From: Antedon mediterranea
Taxonomy: Eukaryota > Echinodermata > Crinoidea > Comatulida > Antedonidae
Reading direction: 5' to 3'
Length of the DNA stretch: 64,000 nt
Assembly: GCF_964355755.1 (NCBI RefSeq)
Contig: NC_092679.1
Span: 22,568,432 to 22,632,431 of the forward strand
Position numbers and translations under genes: made by a program. Below are positions 11,901-21,641 of the stretch, in pieces (position 1 is the stretch's first letter; each line of letters starts with the position of its first letter). A model generated the notes under the pieces. That model was not told the DNA's origin, did no database searches, and was given only the letters and a program-made list of their open reading frames with translations.

Positions 11901-14900
11901 CCCACTTGCTGGTTTACAAGTCCATTGATTCCAAATTGTGGGCACTACTCCAAGGTAAATTCGTCTCAATTTCAATGCCCTACACTAGACACATGTGCTT
12001 TATTGAGTTTAGGGCTGTTTTAACTAGAAAGTGCTGTCATTTTTTATGTTTTGGGAGACAATACAAAGCCTACTATAGCCCACTTGTTGCACATCTTTTT
12101 AATTACTGTATGTTCAAGTTAACTTCTATCTTCAAGTTAAAACTTACTACAACAAAAACACATATTACACATCTTTTTCTTAATTATCTTTATTTTTCAT
12201 GTTTTGGGGAACAATACTGTACATCTTTAAGTTAAGCTTCTATACCACACATTACACATATCTGTATATCCTTTTCCTACAGTCGTCATGTACAGAAGTG
12301 GTTAGTTTACAATCTCAGTATGACTAGTCACTATTCATTGTTGTTTGTATTGCTTCCTCTAGCTAACAATCAGGTTATTCAGAGAGGTAGTTCAATTGAG
12401 GAAGTATGAGCTAGATCGCTACTAAGTTGGTTTCTATACGACAACTGACATTTACAAAACAGAAGCATTGTATCAATTTAGAAGTAGAACATATTCAGAA
12501 AGAAGAAACACTCACTGAAAGTCAACAAATGCAAAATTTGTTATTTTTACTAAACATTTCTTATTAATTTATTTGTTTATTAATTAAAACTAAGTGTAAA
12601 GGCCAAATTAAGAAGTTTTACTATTAATTTACTGTACTTTATTTATTGTGTGGCTCTATGAAGCCAAGTTAGCTCATTGTTCCACTTGAGTAACTCTTTG
12701 CTGATTGGCTAGTTAGTAGTGCTCACAGGTGGCATTATTATGCAAATTAGCTCACTGTGTTCTGTGGCCAAGGTCAGTCAGTTAGTACAAGACAATGGTG
12801 GTTAATGGACACATCAGTGGGATGCTAGTGTATTACTTTGGTTGCTTAGGCCTACTTTCGGTAAGCGTATACTTATATACACATAAGATTAGGAGGCAGG
12901 CATATCATCTTAATGAAACTATTGTAGTAACTATTGAGTCTTTACTTTATAGATGTTTTGTTAAACTTTCAGTTAATCGTGATATGTGAACTTGGGCGTG
13001 GCGGAGAATTCCTAGAAAGAAGTAATTATATAGGAACATTGTAACCGTCACGTTAGATTATCGTCACGCATTAGCAAGCCTATGTCAAATAAATACAGTA
13101 CTCATGTGGATGCAACAATTGGCAGAACTTGTGTATTTTGTTCTGAATAAGCATTAACGAAAAGGCTGAGAATGAGTACAGCAGGATTAATTGGTGATAG
13201 TACAAGAAGGCGTAGAGTGCCCACTGAGAAAGGTCTTGAATATAATAAGGATTTAAAGTTGAGAAATATTCATTACAGTTTTAAGGCCGTTAAAGAAAAA
13301 TCTGAACGTATTCAGTATGTGAAGGGGAGTAATCCTGATTTGGAAGTAATGAGAAATGAATATAAGGCATGGATGGGCATGTATGAAGAATTTCTCCAAA
13401 GGCATGATGAATATTATGCTCTGTTGTCTGACGAGGAACGTGTTAGTTATAGAATTAAATGGTATGATGAAAGAAGCAATTGGCTTGGCAATTTTAAGGC
13501 TTCAATGGAAGAATGGTTTGGAATAGCTTCCAGTAAGAGACCCAATCCACCTGGATCTATTGTGTCAAGAAGGTCGTCTCAGCATAGTTTGGCTGTGTCG
13601 GAAAGGCTACGAAGTGAGCAGAAAAGAGCTGAACTTAAAGCCAGGGCAGCATCTCTTAGAAACGTGCACCAATTAGAACTTCAGAAGTTAAGTTTAAGAT
13701 TGAAAGAAGAAGAGATGAGACTACAGACAGAGGTGGACGTCCTTGAAGCAAGAAGCAGAGTGCTTGATAAGTTTGATAGTGAGGCAGGTTCTGTATTCAG
13801 TGATAGCCTTGATATTGATAGGGCTCCGAGAGCTAGACTTGCAAGTTCATTGGATGGTAAAGTTAATGCACATACACATGTTGATGTGTGTGCACATATC
13901 GAAGATCATCGAGTACATGTTCAGGATAAGGTACCTGTGTATGGTGATGAGGTTCGTGTACCTGATGTAAACGGGAAGATTACTAATCCATATGGAATGC
14001 CGACTATTACCACAGATCTTCCTCAGGCACTGGTGAAACAGCTTCAGAGGCCAACACCGGAAATGATGAAGTTTGGTGGTGATCCCATGGAATATAAAAA
14101 ATTCATGCGACAGTTTCAAGCCAGAGTTGTGAGAAATACGGAAAGTGATGATGAGCGGTTGTACTACTTAGAGCAGTTTACCTACGGAGAAGCAAAGAAG
14201 ATTGTAAATGGCTTTAGTTATCTTGATGCCGAGTTGGGGTACCAAGCAGCTTTACATGAATTGGAGGAACGATATGGAGATACAGAATTAATCGCAAATG
14301 CCTTTATTAGAAAGGCACTAGCTTGGCCAGTAATCAAAGATGGTAACCCTAAAGCTTTAGATGCCTTCTCAATATTTCTGGTAGAATGTGAAAATGCGGT
14401 AAGATGCGTTGATTCTATGAAAATTCTTGAGTACTCTGAAAACATGAAGAAGATTGTGAAGAGGCTTCCTTACTCCCTTCATGACAAATGGAGAAGTTTA
14501 GTGCAGAAAACTAAAGAAAACAAGCAGACAGTGGCGTTTAAACTTCTTGTGCAGTTTGTGAAGAACGAAGCAAAAAAGGCTAATGACCCTACTTATGGTA
14601 AACTTGCATTATGTGGAGATGACTTTGGTGTACAGGGGCCGGCACAGACAAAGAGTAGAGGGAGAGTCAGCACAGCAACCAACCTTTCAGACGGGCAGAA
14701 CTTGGATGGTTCTATTCTGAGCAGTAATAAGGCAAATTCACAAACTACAAGATGCCTGTACTGCATGAATACCTCGCATTCACTAATGGGTTGCCGAAAG
14801 ATTGAAACACTTACCCTGCAGGGCCGCATACATTTTCTGAGAAGCAAGGGTTTGTGTTTTGGCTGCTTGAAACCAGGTCATATGAAACAGCATTGTCGCA

Positions 14901-17900
14901 ATAAGGCAGTTTGTAAGAAATGTCAGGGGCATCACCCTTCAGTTTTGCATGTTTCTGGCAGAGAAGGAAACGCTGTGGATATTTCAAAGACAATAGCTAA
15001 TAATATGGAGGCTCCCAAGACAGTAGCTCCTAACACGGACACTTCAAAGACCAAATCCACTACTACACAGACACAGATAGACGGTAGCTCAAGTTTTGCA
15101 GATGTATATGGTTCTGATACAGAAAATACAGAATGTGATGGAGACTGTACGATGGCAATTGTTCCAGTAAGAGTGAGAATGAGAAATAGTATTAAGGAAG
15201 TCGTCACATATGCATTTCTTGATCCTGGTAGCAATGTGTCTTTCTGCTCCAGTGCTCTGATGAAAGAAGTGTGTGGGACCGGTCATAAAATGAAGATCAC
15301 AATCGAAACAATGGGTGTACCACATACAATGTATACCTACGTGGTGGAAGGTTTAGAAATCCTAAGTCTTGATAGTTTGAATATAACAGAATTACCTAAA
15401 GTTTATACTAAAGATAGGATGCCAGTTTCTCACCATCACATACCTACTGCCAGCGATGTTCGTCATTGGCCACACTTTTCAGATGTCCATCTTCCACATG
15501 TCAACGCCGACATTGGTTTGTTAATTGGAAATAATGTTCCAGATGCATACACGCCAAGGCAAGTTAGAACCGGACCAGCTGGGAGCCCACATGCGACACA
15601 GACAGCTTTAGGTTGGATAGCATGGAACGTAATTCGGAACGATGGATCCAGGTCTGGTAAAGAAGATATCTTGGCAGTGAACAAAGCCACTATAAGTGCG
15701 ATACAGGAAGTTGAAGACAACAGAAAACTAGAGAAGTTAGTAAGAGAATGCATTAATTATGACTTTCCTGAACGTACAATTGACGACAGGAAAGAATGGT
15801 CTCAAGAGGACAGAAGATTTATGGCGGTAGTGGAAAAATCCTGTAGGTTGAAAGATGGCCACTATCAAATTAGTTTACCTTTCAGAAGTGACTTGAACTT
15901 GCCCGATAACTCTGAAGTAGCTGTACGTCGACTAAAAGGTTTAGAAAAGAGGCTCCGGAGAGACTCCAAGCTACATTCTGATTATAACGACTTCATGTCT
16001 AAAATAATACAAAATGGGTATGCAGAAATTGTCCCTATTAAGGATTTAGCTAGAGCTGACGGGAAGGTATGGTACATCCCGCATCATGGGGTGTATCACC
16101 CCAAGAAACCAGACAAAGTTCGTGTCGTCTTCGACTGTACTTGTAAATACCATGGGGTATCACTAAACGACCTTCTCCTTCAAGGTCCAAACCTAACCAA
16201 CAACCTCATTGGCGTCTTATTGCGTTTCCGACAAGAGAATGTTGCAATCATGGGAGACATTGTATCGATGTTTTACCAAGTTCATGTTCCCAAAGATGAA
16301 TGTGATTTTCTTCGGTTTTATTGGTGGCCGCAAGGTAATCTAAGCATTGATCCAGTTATCTACAGAATGACAGTTCATTTGTTTGGGGCTGTCTCATCGC
16401 CTTCGTGTGCCAACTTTGCACTGCGTTTGACTGCACAGAGGAACAAGAATTTATTCGATCCGATAGTAGCCGATACAGTGTTGGGTAACTTTTATGTTGA
16501 CGATTGCCTCAAATCGGTTAGTTCAAGTGACCAAGCAGTATCTCTTATTCAGCAGCTTACCACACTTTGTGAAATGGGTGGTTTCAAGTTATCGAAATGG
16601 GTAAGCAACAAGCGAGAAGTACTACTTTCGGTTCCAGCAGCTGAACGAGCCAAAGAGTTTGAAAACATAGAATTAGATTATGAGAAACTTTCGATAGAAC
16701 GAGCTCTAGGAATTAGATGGTCAGTAGTCGCTGATACTCTTGGATTTAAGAATGTTGTACCAAGTCGACAACCAACTAGAAGAAACGTTCTTTCTATAAT
16801 CAGCTCAGTATACGATCCTTTGGGATTTGCGGCACCGTTTATTTTACCCGCTAAAATCCTCCTTCAAGAAATGTGCAGAAATAATGTTCAATGGGACCAA
16901 GAATTAACTGGTAACGACTTAGCAAGATGGCAGCAATGGTTAAACAATTTAACAAATCTAGATAAATTGATTATCCCTAGATGCTTTAAACCATCTATTT
17001 TCGGAAAGGTGAAGTCTTGTCAGATACACAACTTCTCGGATGCTAGTAACCAAGGTTATGGAATGGTATCTTATCTCCGATTAGAAGATGTTGACGGAAA
17101 GATACATTGTTCTCTACTTATTGGAAAATCCAGAGTTGCACCATTGAAGAAGGTGACAGTGCCACGCATGGAGCTGACAGCCGCTATGTTAGCTGTTCGT
17201 GTTAACAAAATTATTATGGATGAGTTAAGTTGTCAGGTGCATAAAGTTTTATTTTGGACGGACAGCATGTCAGTTTTAAAATGGATATCTAATGAATCTG
17301 CACATTTCCATACGTTTGTGGCGAACCGAATTCACACAATCAGAGAATCATCGGAGAGCAGCCAGTGGAGATATGTGGAATCCAAATGTAATCCAGCTGA
17401 TGATGCCTCAAGAGGTCTCGATTTCCGAAATTTGTTACAAAATCAACGGTGGCTGAAAGGCCCAGACTTCTTGTGGAAATCGGAGGATAACTGGCCTAAG
17501 TATGATATACAACCTCAACCTATTTTGGATAATGACCCAGAAGTGAAAACGACTGCAAATGCTGTTATCGTAAATGGGTCCTCAGAAATAATTAAAAGGT
17601 TGTTCTCTCGTTATTCAACATGGATGAGGTTGAAGATAGCGGTTGGTTGGATTTTAAGGCTAAAATGTAAATTACGGGAACAAGCGGCTCTGAAGAAGAG
17701 AAAATTAAATAACAACCATAATCAAACTCAAACCCAAGCTGAAAACAAGAAGCTGCAATGTAACGGTAATCCAATATCTCCTGAAATACTGGAAACAGCA
17801 GAAGAAGCGATAATTCGCTACGTACAAACCAAACAGTTTCCTGATGAGCTAAACTCACTAAAAGAAGGTGAATTGCATGGTAAACTAAAGAAATCTAGTT

Positions 17901-20207
17901 CCATTTATAAATTGAATCCGTTTATAAAAGATGGAATTCTGAGAGTGGGAGGACGTCTGGAACAAGCATCTATACCATACGAGATGAAACATCCGATCCT
18001 GTTGCCGAAGAAACATGTTGTCTCAAATTTGCTACTAGAAGAGACACATAGATTGACGGGACATCTTGGTAAAAATGCCATACTTGCACGAGTAAGACAA
18101 AAATATTGGATCTTAGGAGCAAATGAAGCCATAAAGAGATTGACGTCAAAATGTGTAGTCTGTCGCAAGTATCAGGGCAAGGCTGGCGAACAAATGATGG
18201 CAGATTTACCTGAAGAACGTCTTAAACCAAATATGCCACCATTTTCTAATATTGGAATGGATTATTTTGGACCCCTGGAAGTGAAACGGGGACGTGCTGT
18301 ACAAAAACGATATGGGGTAATATTCACTTGCTTTACCAGTAGGGCAGTGCATCTTGAAGTTGCTCATTCGCTTGATACCGCTTCATGCATTAACGCAATA
18401 AGACGTTTTATTGCTAGAAGAGGTACACCCAATATGATACTGTCCGACAACGGGACAAATTTAGTTGGTGCTGAAAGAGAGTTACGGGAAGAAATCAGCA
18501 AGTGGAACCAAACCAAACTGACAAATACTTTGAGTCAAAAAGGTATAGCTTGGAAATTTAATCCACCGCATGGTTCTCATTTCGGCGGTGTTTGGGAACG
18601 GTTAATACGTTCGGTACGGAAAATATTGTACTCACTAATGCATCACCAAATGCATCGATTTGATGATGAGGGTCTTCATACACTATTCTGTGAGGTTGAA
18701 GCAACACTAAATAGCCGTCCCATTACTACTGTTTCTGATGACCCTAATGATCTGCAGGCATTAACACCAAATGATTTGTTGTTAAGCAAAGGTAAAGTTT
18801 TACAACCTGGAATCTTTAGCAAAGATGACAATTATCCACGTCGACGTTGGCGTCAAGTTCAACACCTAGCTGATCTCTTTTGGAAAAGGTGGACAAAAGA
18901 GTACTTGCCTACGTTACAAGTACGCCGGAAATGGATAAATCCCAGAAGGAACTTTGCTGTTGGAGATATAGTTTTGTTGATGGAAAACACACCCCGCAAC
19001 ACATGGGCACTTGGTAGGGTGCTGAAAGTAATGACTGACAGAAATGGATATGTTAGAGTGGTCGAAGTAAAAACTGCAACTACAGTACTCCAGCGACCAA
19101 TTGACAAGTTGTGCTTACTTCTAGAGGCAGATAACTAAATGCTTAAAGAAAAAAGAACTTTTAAATTAAATAATTAATTTGTTCTGTTAAAGAAAAAGAA
19201 TATATTTGGCCAAGTTTGTTATAGATAATTGTGGTTCACAATTAAGGGGCCGGTGTAAAGGCCAAATTAAGAAGTTTTACTATTAATTTACTGTACTTTA
19301 TTTATTGTGTGGCTCTATGAAGCCAAGTTAGCTCATTGTTCCACTTGAGTAACTCTTTGCTGATTGGCTAGTTAGTAGTGCTCACAGGTGGCATTATTAT
19401 GCAAATTAGCTCACTGTGTTCTGTGGCCAAGGTCAGTCAGTTAGTACAAGACAATGGTGGTTAATGGACACATCAGTGGGATGCTAGTGTATTACTTTGG
19501 TTGCTTAGGCCTACTTTCGGTAAGCGTATACTTATATACACATAAGATTAGGAGGCAGGCATATCATCTTAATGAAACTATTGTAGTAACTATTGAGTCT
19601 TTACTTTATAGATGTTTTGTTAAACTTTCAGTTAATCGTGATATGTGAACTTGGGCGTGGCGGAGAATTCCTAGAAAGAAGTAATTATATAGGAACATTG
19701 TAACCGTCACGTTAGATTATCGTCACGCATTAGCAAGCCTATGTCAAATAAATACAGTACTCATGTGGATGCAACAATTGGCAGAACTTGTGTATTTTGT
19801 TCTGAATACTAAGAATTGATATTTCTAAGTTTAGGGAGATTTTCTTCTGCAGCAGCGGGTAGAAAAGTACATGGTAGTTGGTACAGAATAATTTAATCAC
19901 ACACAACAATAATTCAGCTGGAAGTAAATAATAATATATGTCTAGTCTAGGTTTAGAGGACACGCAATAAGACCTACTTATGACCTTCTGCTGGCTGGCG
20001 GCCTACGTTGCCTTCCTAACTAGCCAACTACTGACTTTTCGCAAGGCTAGGCCTCTGGCCTAGCCAGGCCCAGGCTAGTCTAAGTAAGATTTATTAGGAA
20101 CTCGTCTTCTAATTAATGACTCTGAGTGTATGGTACTTACAGCCAGTCTGTTCTTCGATTTCTTGGATTTCTTCATCTCGTAATAGTGTGGAAGCGTTAG
20201 ACCCCAT
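8932..20207 (-). CDS. CHP1: CHP1-like calcineurin B homologous EF-hand protein
   Basis: On the minus strand, exons 20141-20207, 11716-11788, 11247-11440, 9990-10174 and 8932-8985 join to 190 codons plus stop. The start MGSNAS is a typical N-myristoylation signal. The order of conserved blocks (LYSRFTSLDK, RIPELAVNPLGDRII, FMKTLAIFRPI, FAFKMYDLDGDDKISKDELL, MMVGNNITDDQLG, MSIRFLN at the end) matches CHP1/CHP2, known as obligate partners of Na+/H+ exchangers and regulators of membrane traffic. EF-hand 3 (DLDGDDKISKDE) is canonical. EF-hands 1 and 2 are degenerate, as is usual in the family. EF-hand 4 is odd: position 5 is Val and position 12 is Asn. Intron 1 (8.35 kb) carries a complete BEL/Pao element, and intron 3 a 43-bp minisatellite. 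CHP1 versus CHP2 cannot be settled here. Confidence 0.95.
9475..9968. mobile_element. Family-B inverted-repeat DNA element, copy 1 (494 bp)
   Basis: Ends are AGGGAGTTTTCGCAACCTTA and the inverted copy, with terminal repeats of about 36 bases. ATT is repeated directly on both sides (9472-9474 and 9969-9971), which looks like a 3-bp target duplication. It lies in CHP1 intron 4. No transposase is present. A second copy is at 58322-58822 in the opposite orientation. Confidence 0.85.
10206..10635. repeat. 43-bp minisatellite, exactly 10 copies, in CHP1 intron 3
   Basis: The unit begins AACCATAGAGATAATATAAG and is repeated ten times with almost no divergence (430 bp). It begins about 30 bases from the CHP1 exon 4 acceptor. 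Confidence 0.95.
12595..13149 (+). repeat. 5' LTR of the BEL/Pao element
   Basis: Starts TGTAAAGGCC and ends TTCTGAATA. It holds the octamer ATGCAAAT at 12740-12747 and a poly(A) signal AATAAA at 13088-13093. It is identical in length to the 3' LTR and apparently in sequence. Confidence 0.95.
13172..19138 (+). CDS. BEL/Pao gag-pol polyprotein (1,988 aa)
   Basis: Single uninterrupted frame starting 22 bases after the 5' LTR. Domains in order, with approximate residues: coiled, charged gag N-terminus with a long Glu/Arg-rich helix (150-210); gag core of the DUF1759 type (about 295-430); two CCHC zinc knuckles (C528 and C562, each CX2CX4HX4C) and a further Cys/His cluster; aspartic protease with DPGS at 684-687; reverse transcriptase with YVDD (D1110, D1111); RNase H-like part beginning NFSDAS near 1286; integrase with an HHCC zinc site (about 1626-1664) and a DDE core (D near 1697, D1759 in SDNG, E near 1808); C-terminal DUF5641-like region (about 1885-1975). 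This order is that of BEL/Pao elements. All expected catalytic residues are seen. Confidence 0.97.
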   Translation: MSTAGLIGDSTRRRRVPTEKGLEYNKDLKLRNIHYSFKAVKEKSERIQYVKGSNPDLEVMRNEYKAWMGMYEEFLQRHDEYYALLSDEERVSYRIKWYDERSNWLGNFKASMEEWFGIASSKRPNPPGSIVSRRSSQHSLAVSERLRSEQKRAELKARAASLRNVHQLELQKLSLRLKEEEMRLQTEVDVLEARSRVLDKFDSEAGSVFSDSLDIDRAPRARLASSLDGKVNAHTHVDVCAHIEDHRVHVQDKVPVYGDEVRVPDVNGKITNPYGMPTITTDLPQALVKQLQRPTPEMMKFGGDPMEYKKFMRQFQARVVRNTESDDERLYYLEQFTYGEAKKIVNGFSYLDAELGYQAALHELEERYGDTELIANAFIRKALAWPVIKDGNPKALDAFSIFLVECENAVRCVDSMKILEYSENMKKIVKRLPYSLHDKWRSLVQKTKENKQTVAFKLLVQFVKNEAKKANDPTYGKLALCGDDFGVQGPAQTKSRGRVSTATNLSDGQNLDGSILSSNKANSQTTRCLYCMNTSHSLMGCRKIETLTLQGRIHFLRSKGLCFGCLKPGHMKQHCRNKAVCKKCQGHHPSVLHVSGREGNAVDISKTIANNMEAPKTVAPNTDTSKTKSTTTQTQIDGSSSFADVYGSDTENTECDGDCTMAIVPVRVRMRNSIKEVVTYAFLDPGSNVSFCSSALMKEVCGTGHKMKITIETMGVPHTMYTYVVEGLEILSLDSLNITELPKVYTKDRMPVSHHHIPTASDVRHWPHFSDVHLPHVNADIGLLIGNNVPDAYTPRQVRTGPAGSPHATQTALGWIAWNVIRNDGSRSGKEDILAVNKATISAIQEVEDNRKLEKLVRECINYDFPERTIDDRKEWSQEDRRFMAVVEKSCRLKDGHYQISLPFRSDLNLPDNSEVAVRRLKGLEKRLRRDSKLHSDYNDFMSKIIQNGYAEIVPIKDLARADGKVWYIPHHGVYHPKKPDKVRVVFDCTCKYHGVSLNDLLLQGPNLTNNLIGVLLRFRQENVAIMGDIVSMFYQVHVPKDECDFLRFYWWPQGNLSIDPVIYRMTVHLFGAVSSPSCANFALRLTAQRNKNLFDPIVADTVLGNFYVDDCLKSVSSSDQAVSLIQQLTTLCEMGGFKLSKWVSNKREVLLSVPAAERAKEFENIELDYEKLSIERALGIRWSVVADTLGFKNVVPSRQPTRRNVLSIISSVYDPLGFAAPFILPAKILLQEMCRNNVQWDQELTGNDLARWQQWLNNLTNLDKLIIPRCFKPSIFGKVKSCQIHNFSDASNQGYGMVSYLRLEDVDGKIHCSLLIGKSRVAPLKKVTVPRMELTAAMLAVRVNKIIMDELSCQVHKVLFWTDSMSVLKWISNESAHFHTFVANRIHTIRESSESSQWRYVESKCNPADDASRGLDFRNLLQNQRWLKGPDFLWKSEDNWPKYDIQPQPILDNDPEVKTTANAVIVNGSSEIIKRLFSRYSTWMRLKIAVGWILRLKCKLREQAALKKRKLNNNHNQTQTQAENKKLQCNGNPISPEILETAEEAIIRYVQTKQFPDELNSLKEGELHGKLKKSSSIYKLNPFIKDGILRVGGRLEQASIPYEMKHPILLPKKHVVSNLLLEETHRLTGHLGKNAILARVRQKYWILGANEAIKRLTSKCVVCRKYQGKAGEQMMADLPEERLKPNMPPFSNIGMDYFGPLEVKRGRAVQKRYGVIFTCFTSRAVHLEVAHSLDTASCINAIRRFIARRGTPNMILSDNGTNLVGAERELREEISKWNQTKLTNTLSQKGIAWKFNPPHGSHFGGVWERLIRSVRKILYSLMHHQMHRFDDEGLHTLFCEVEATLNSRPITTVSDDPNDLQALTPNDLLLSKGKVLQPGIFSKDDNYPRRRWRQVQHLADLFWKRWTKEYLPTLQVRRKWINPRRNFAVGDIVLLMENTPRNTWALGRVLKVMTDRNGYVRVVEVKTATTVLQRPIDKLCLLLEADN
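19254..19808 (+). repeat. 3' LTR of the BEL/Pao element
   Basis: 555 bp, with no difference from the 5' LTR that I could see. The poly(A) signal AATAAA is at 19747-19752. Confidence 0.95.
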
Positions 20208-20539
20208 AATTTGACTTTTTAGACTACGTAACTGTTCTCTGTTTTTGTTGTGCTTGTTTTATAGATGATTATGTACTTCCTTGATTTTTTTTTTCACCAA
20301 AATCACTGAAGTGTGACCGCACATTGTATATCTTCCGCCCTCTATTTTTGTAAAAGTTGGGGAATTGGAATTGAGTTATTTTAAAAAGGTTGATAACATT
20401 TATATTTTTGGCAAATTATTTAGGCCTACTTTGATAAAATAATATACTTTTGAAATGTATCCAAGTTTGGAATCAATATTTTCAAAAGTTTTGGAAAAAG
20501 TTCAGACGTACTACAAAAAGATGGTTCTGGAACAAAACT

Positions 20540-20725
20540 AGCTCTGTCTATAAATAACTATCAAACTAGCCTATTTTGACAAAAAAAATAGAAGTGTGAT
20601 GTACCCAAATATGGTAGTGATATGCCCAAATATGGTACTGATATGACATCATCGTGTCAATATGGATATGATGGGCACATCACATGTTTTTTCACATAAA
20701 GATTGATAGTGTAGAGAGAGAGCTT
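20540..20725. mobile_element. Family-A MITE, copy 2
   Basis: Starts agctctgtct and ends agagagagctt. The internal phrase aaatatggtagtgatatg is doubled, which makes this copy longer than most. Confidence 0.75.
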
Positions 20726-20940
20726 TTCACAGGCTTCTGACATGAAGTTAGATTTGAAACCATCGGCGGTGTGTTTTGCTTGAAAACCATGAAATTCATC
20801 TTTTTATAGTCGTATAAGTGGCATAAAATGGCATGGTGTAGCAGCCGCAAATTGTGGGTTCCACCAAAGATAATAAAAGGAGAAGGAAGATACAACAGTT
20901 CCGTTGGCGGTGTAAACCACATCCGGGTTACTATTTGCCT

Positions 20941-20997
20941 ACGCCTGAAGGTGGCGCATTTCTTTTTCGCTAGAAGAAGTGCGCCACCTTCAGGCGT
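20941..20997. repeat. 24-bp hairpin with 9-base loop
   Basis: Arms at 20941-20964 and 20974-20997 begin and end with ACGCCTGAAGGTGGCGCA and its reverse complement. The outer 18 pairs are perfect, followed by one G/T-type mismatch and five more pairs. The loop is tttcgctag. Confidence 0.9.
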
Positions 20998-21538
20998 GGG
21001 TAAGGTAAAACTTTTATTGTAAATATCTATAAAAATGAAAACGATGATTATTTATCAAAATGATTATCAAAATATTAATAATATCAAAATTAGTAGAGCA
21101 CAGACGCGAGAACACATTAGATCATCACGATCCATCGAAACGTGGGATTAGACGGGAACCATATCTAGAGCCCGCCGTCGTTCGGCTGCTGGATTCTTAC
21201 GCGTCCATGAATAAGCGTCCGCGTTTCCTATCCTTCTATGTATAACAGCGCGTACTGTTGATTCTTTACCTATTTATATTCTTTGGTTCCACTCAGCTCT
21301 CTATTATAATCTCTCACATTACCTCACCGTGCAATTATATCTTGCTGGAACTATCTATGATTCATCATTCATATTCTCTTACAAATGTTATGTTACTTCA
21401 GAAGACAGAAACTTTCAGTTCCTAACCTTATTATTTTTGTGAATTAAAATTTGAAAATGTTGTATAGGCCTACTTAAGTTCGAGCTAAGTTCATACACTC
21501 GAAATACAGTAAAAAAAGTAGAAAGAACAACAAACAAT

Positions 21539-21550
21539 TAGAGGGCGCTA
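21539..21550 (+). promoter_or_regulatory. TAGAGGGCGCTA motif, NUP133 promoter
   Basis: A 12-base motif 92 bases before the NUP133 ATG. It resembles the core of the CTCF consensus (GGGCGCTA). The same 12-mer recurs at 21900 and 38087. Confidence 0.4.
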
Positions 21551-21641
21551 GACTCATTTCCCATAACGAACGTAAATGTGCGCGAAGAAGAAAACAAGTT
21601 GTGTAGTTTTCAAATAGAAAAATCAGTGTTTTCGGCTAAAA

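Larger units (their letters stand above)
12590..19813 (+). mobile_element. Complete BEL/Pao LTR retrotransposon
   Basis: The parts are a 5-bp target duplication CTAAG (12590-12594 and 19809-19813), 555-bp LTRs (12595-13149 and 19254-19808), and one gag-pol frame. A purine-rich stretch (attaaggggccgg) lies just before the 3' LTR. The LTRs look identical base for base, and the frame has no stop or frameshift, so insertion was recent and the copy may still be active. It sits in CHP1 intron 1 in the opposite orientation to that gene. No env-like frame is present. Confidence 0.95.
20208..21641. other. Head-to-head intergenic region between CHP1 and NUP133
   Basis: Shared upstream region of two divergent genes. 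It contains a family-A element (20540-20725), a strong hairpin (20941-20997), a locally GC-richer patch near 21100-21240 whose nature I cannot name, and a TAGAGGGCGCTA motif at 21539-21550, 92 bases before the NUP133 start. A related CCGCCCTCTA lies near 20336, about 130 bases upstream of the CHP1 start. No gene is supported. Confidence 0.5.

Noticed and set aside
12795-12989. 64-residue frame with a hydrophobic stretch, identical at 19454-19648
   Set aside because: It lies wholly inside the LTRs, and its duplication is explained by LTR identity. No known BEL/Pao product maps here.
21060-21245. Possible first exon of a separate gene in the GC-richer patch
   Set aside because: The 61-residue frame has no recognisable content and no matching downstream exon.
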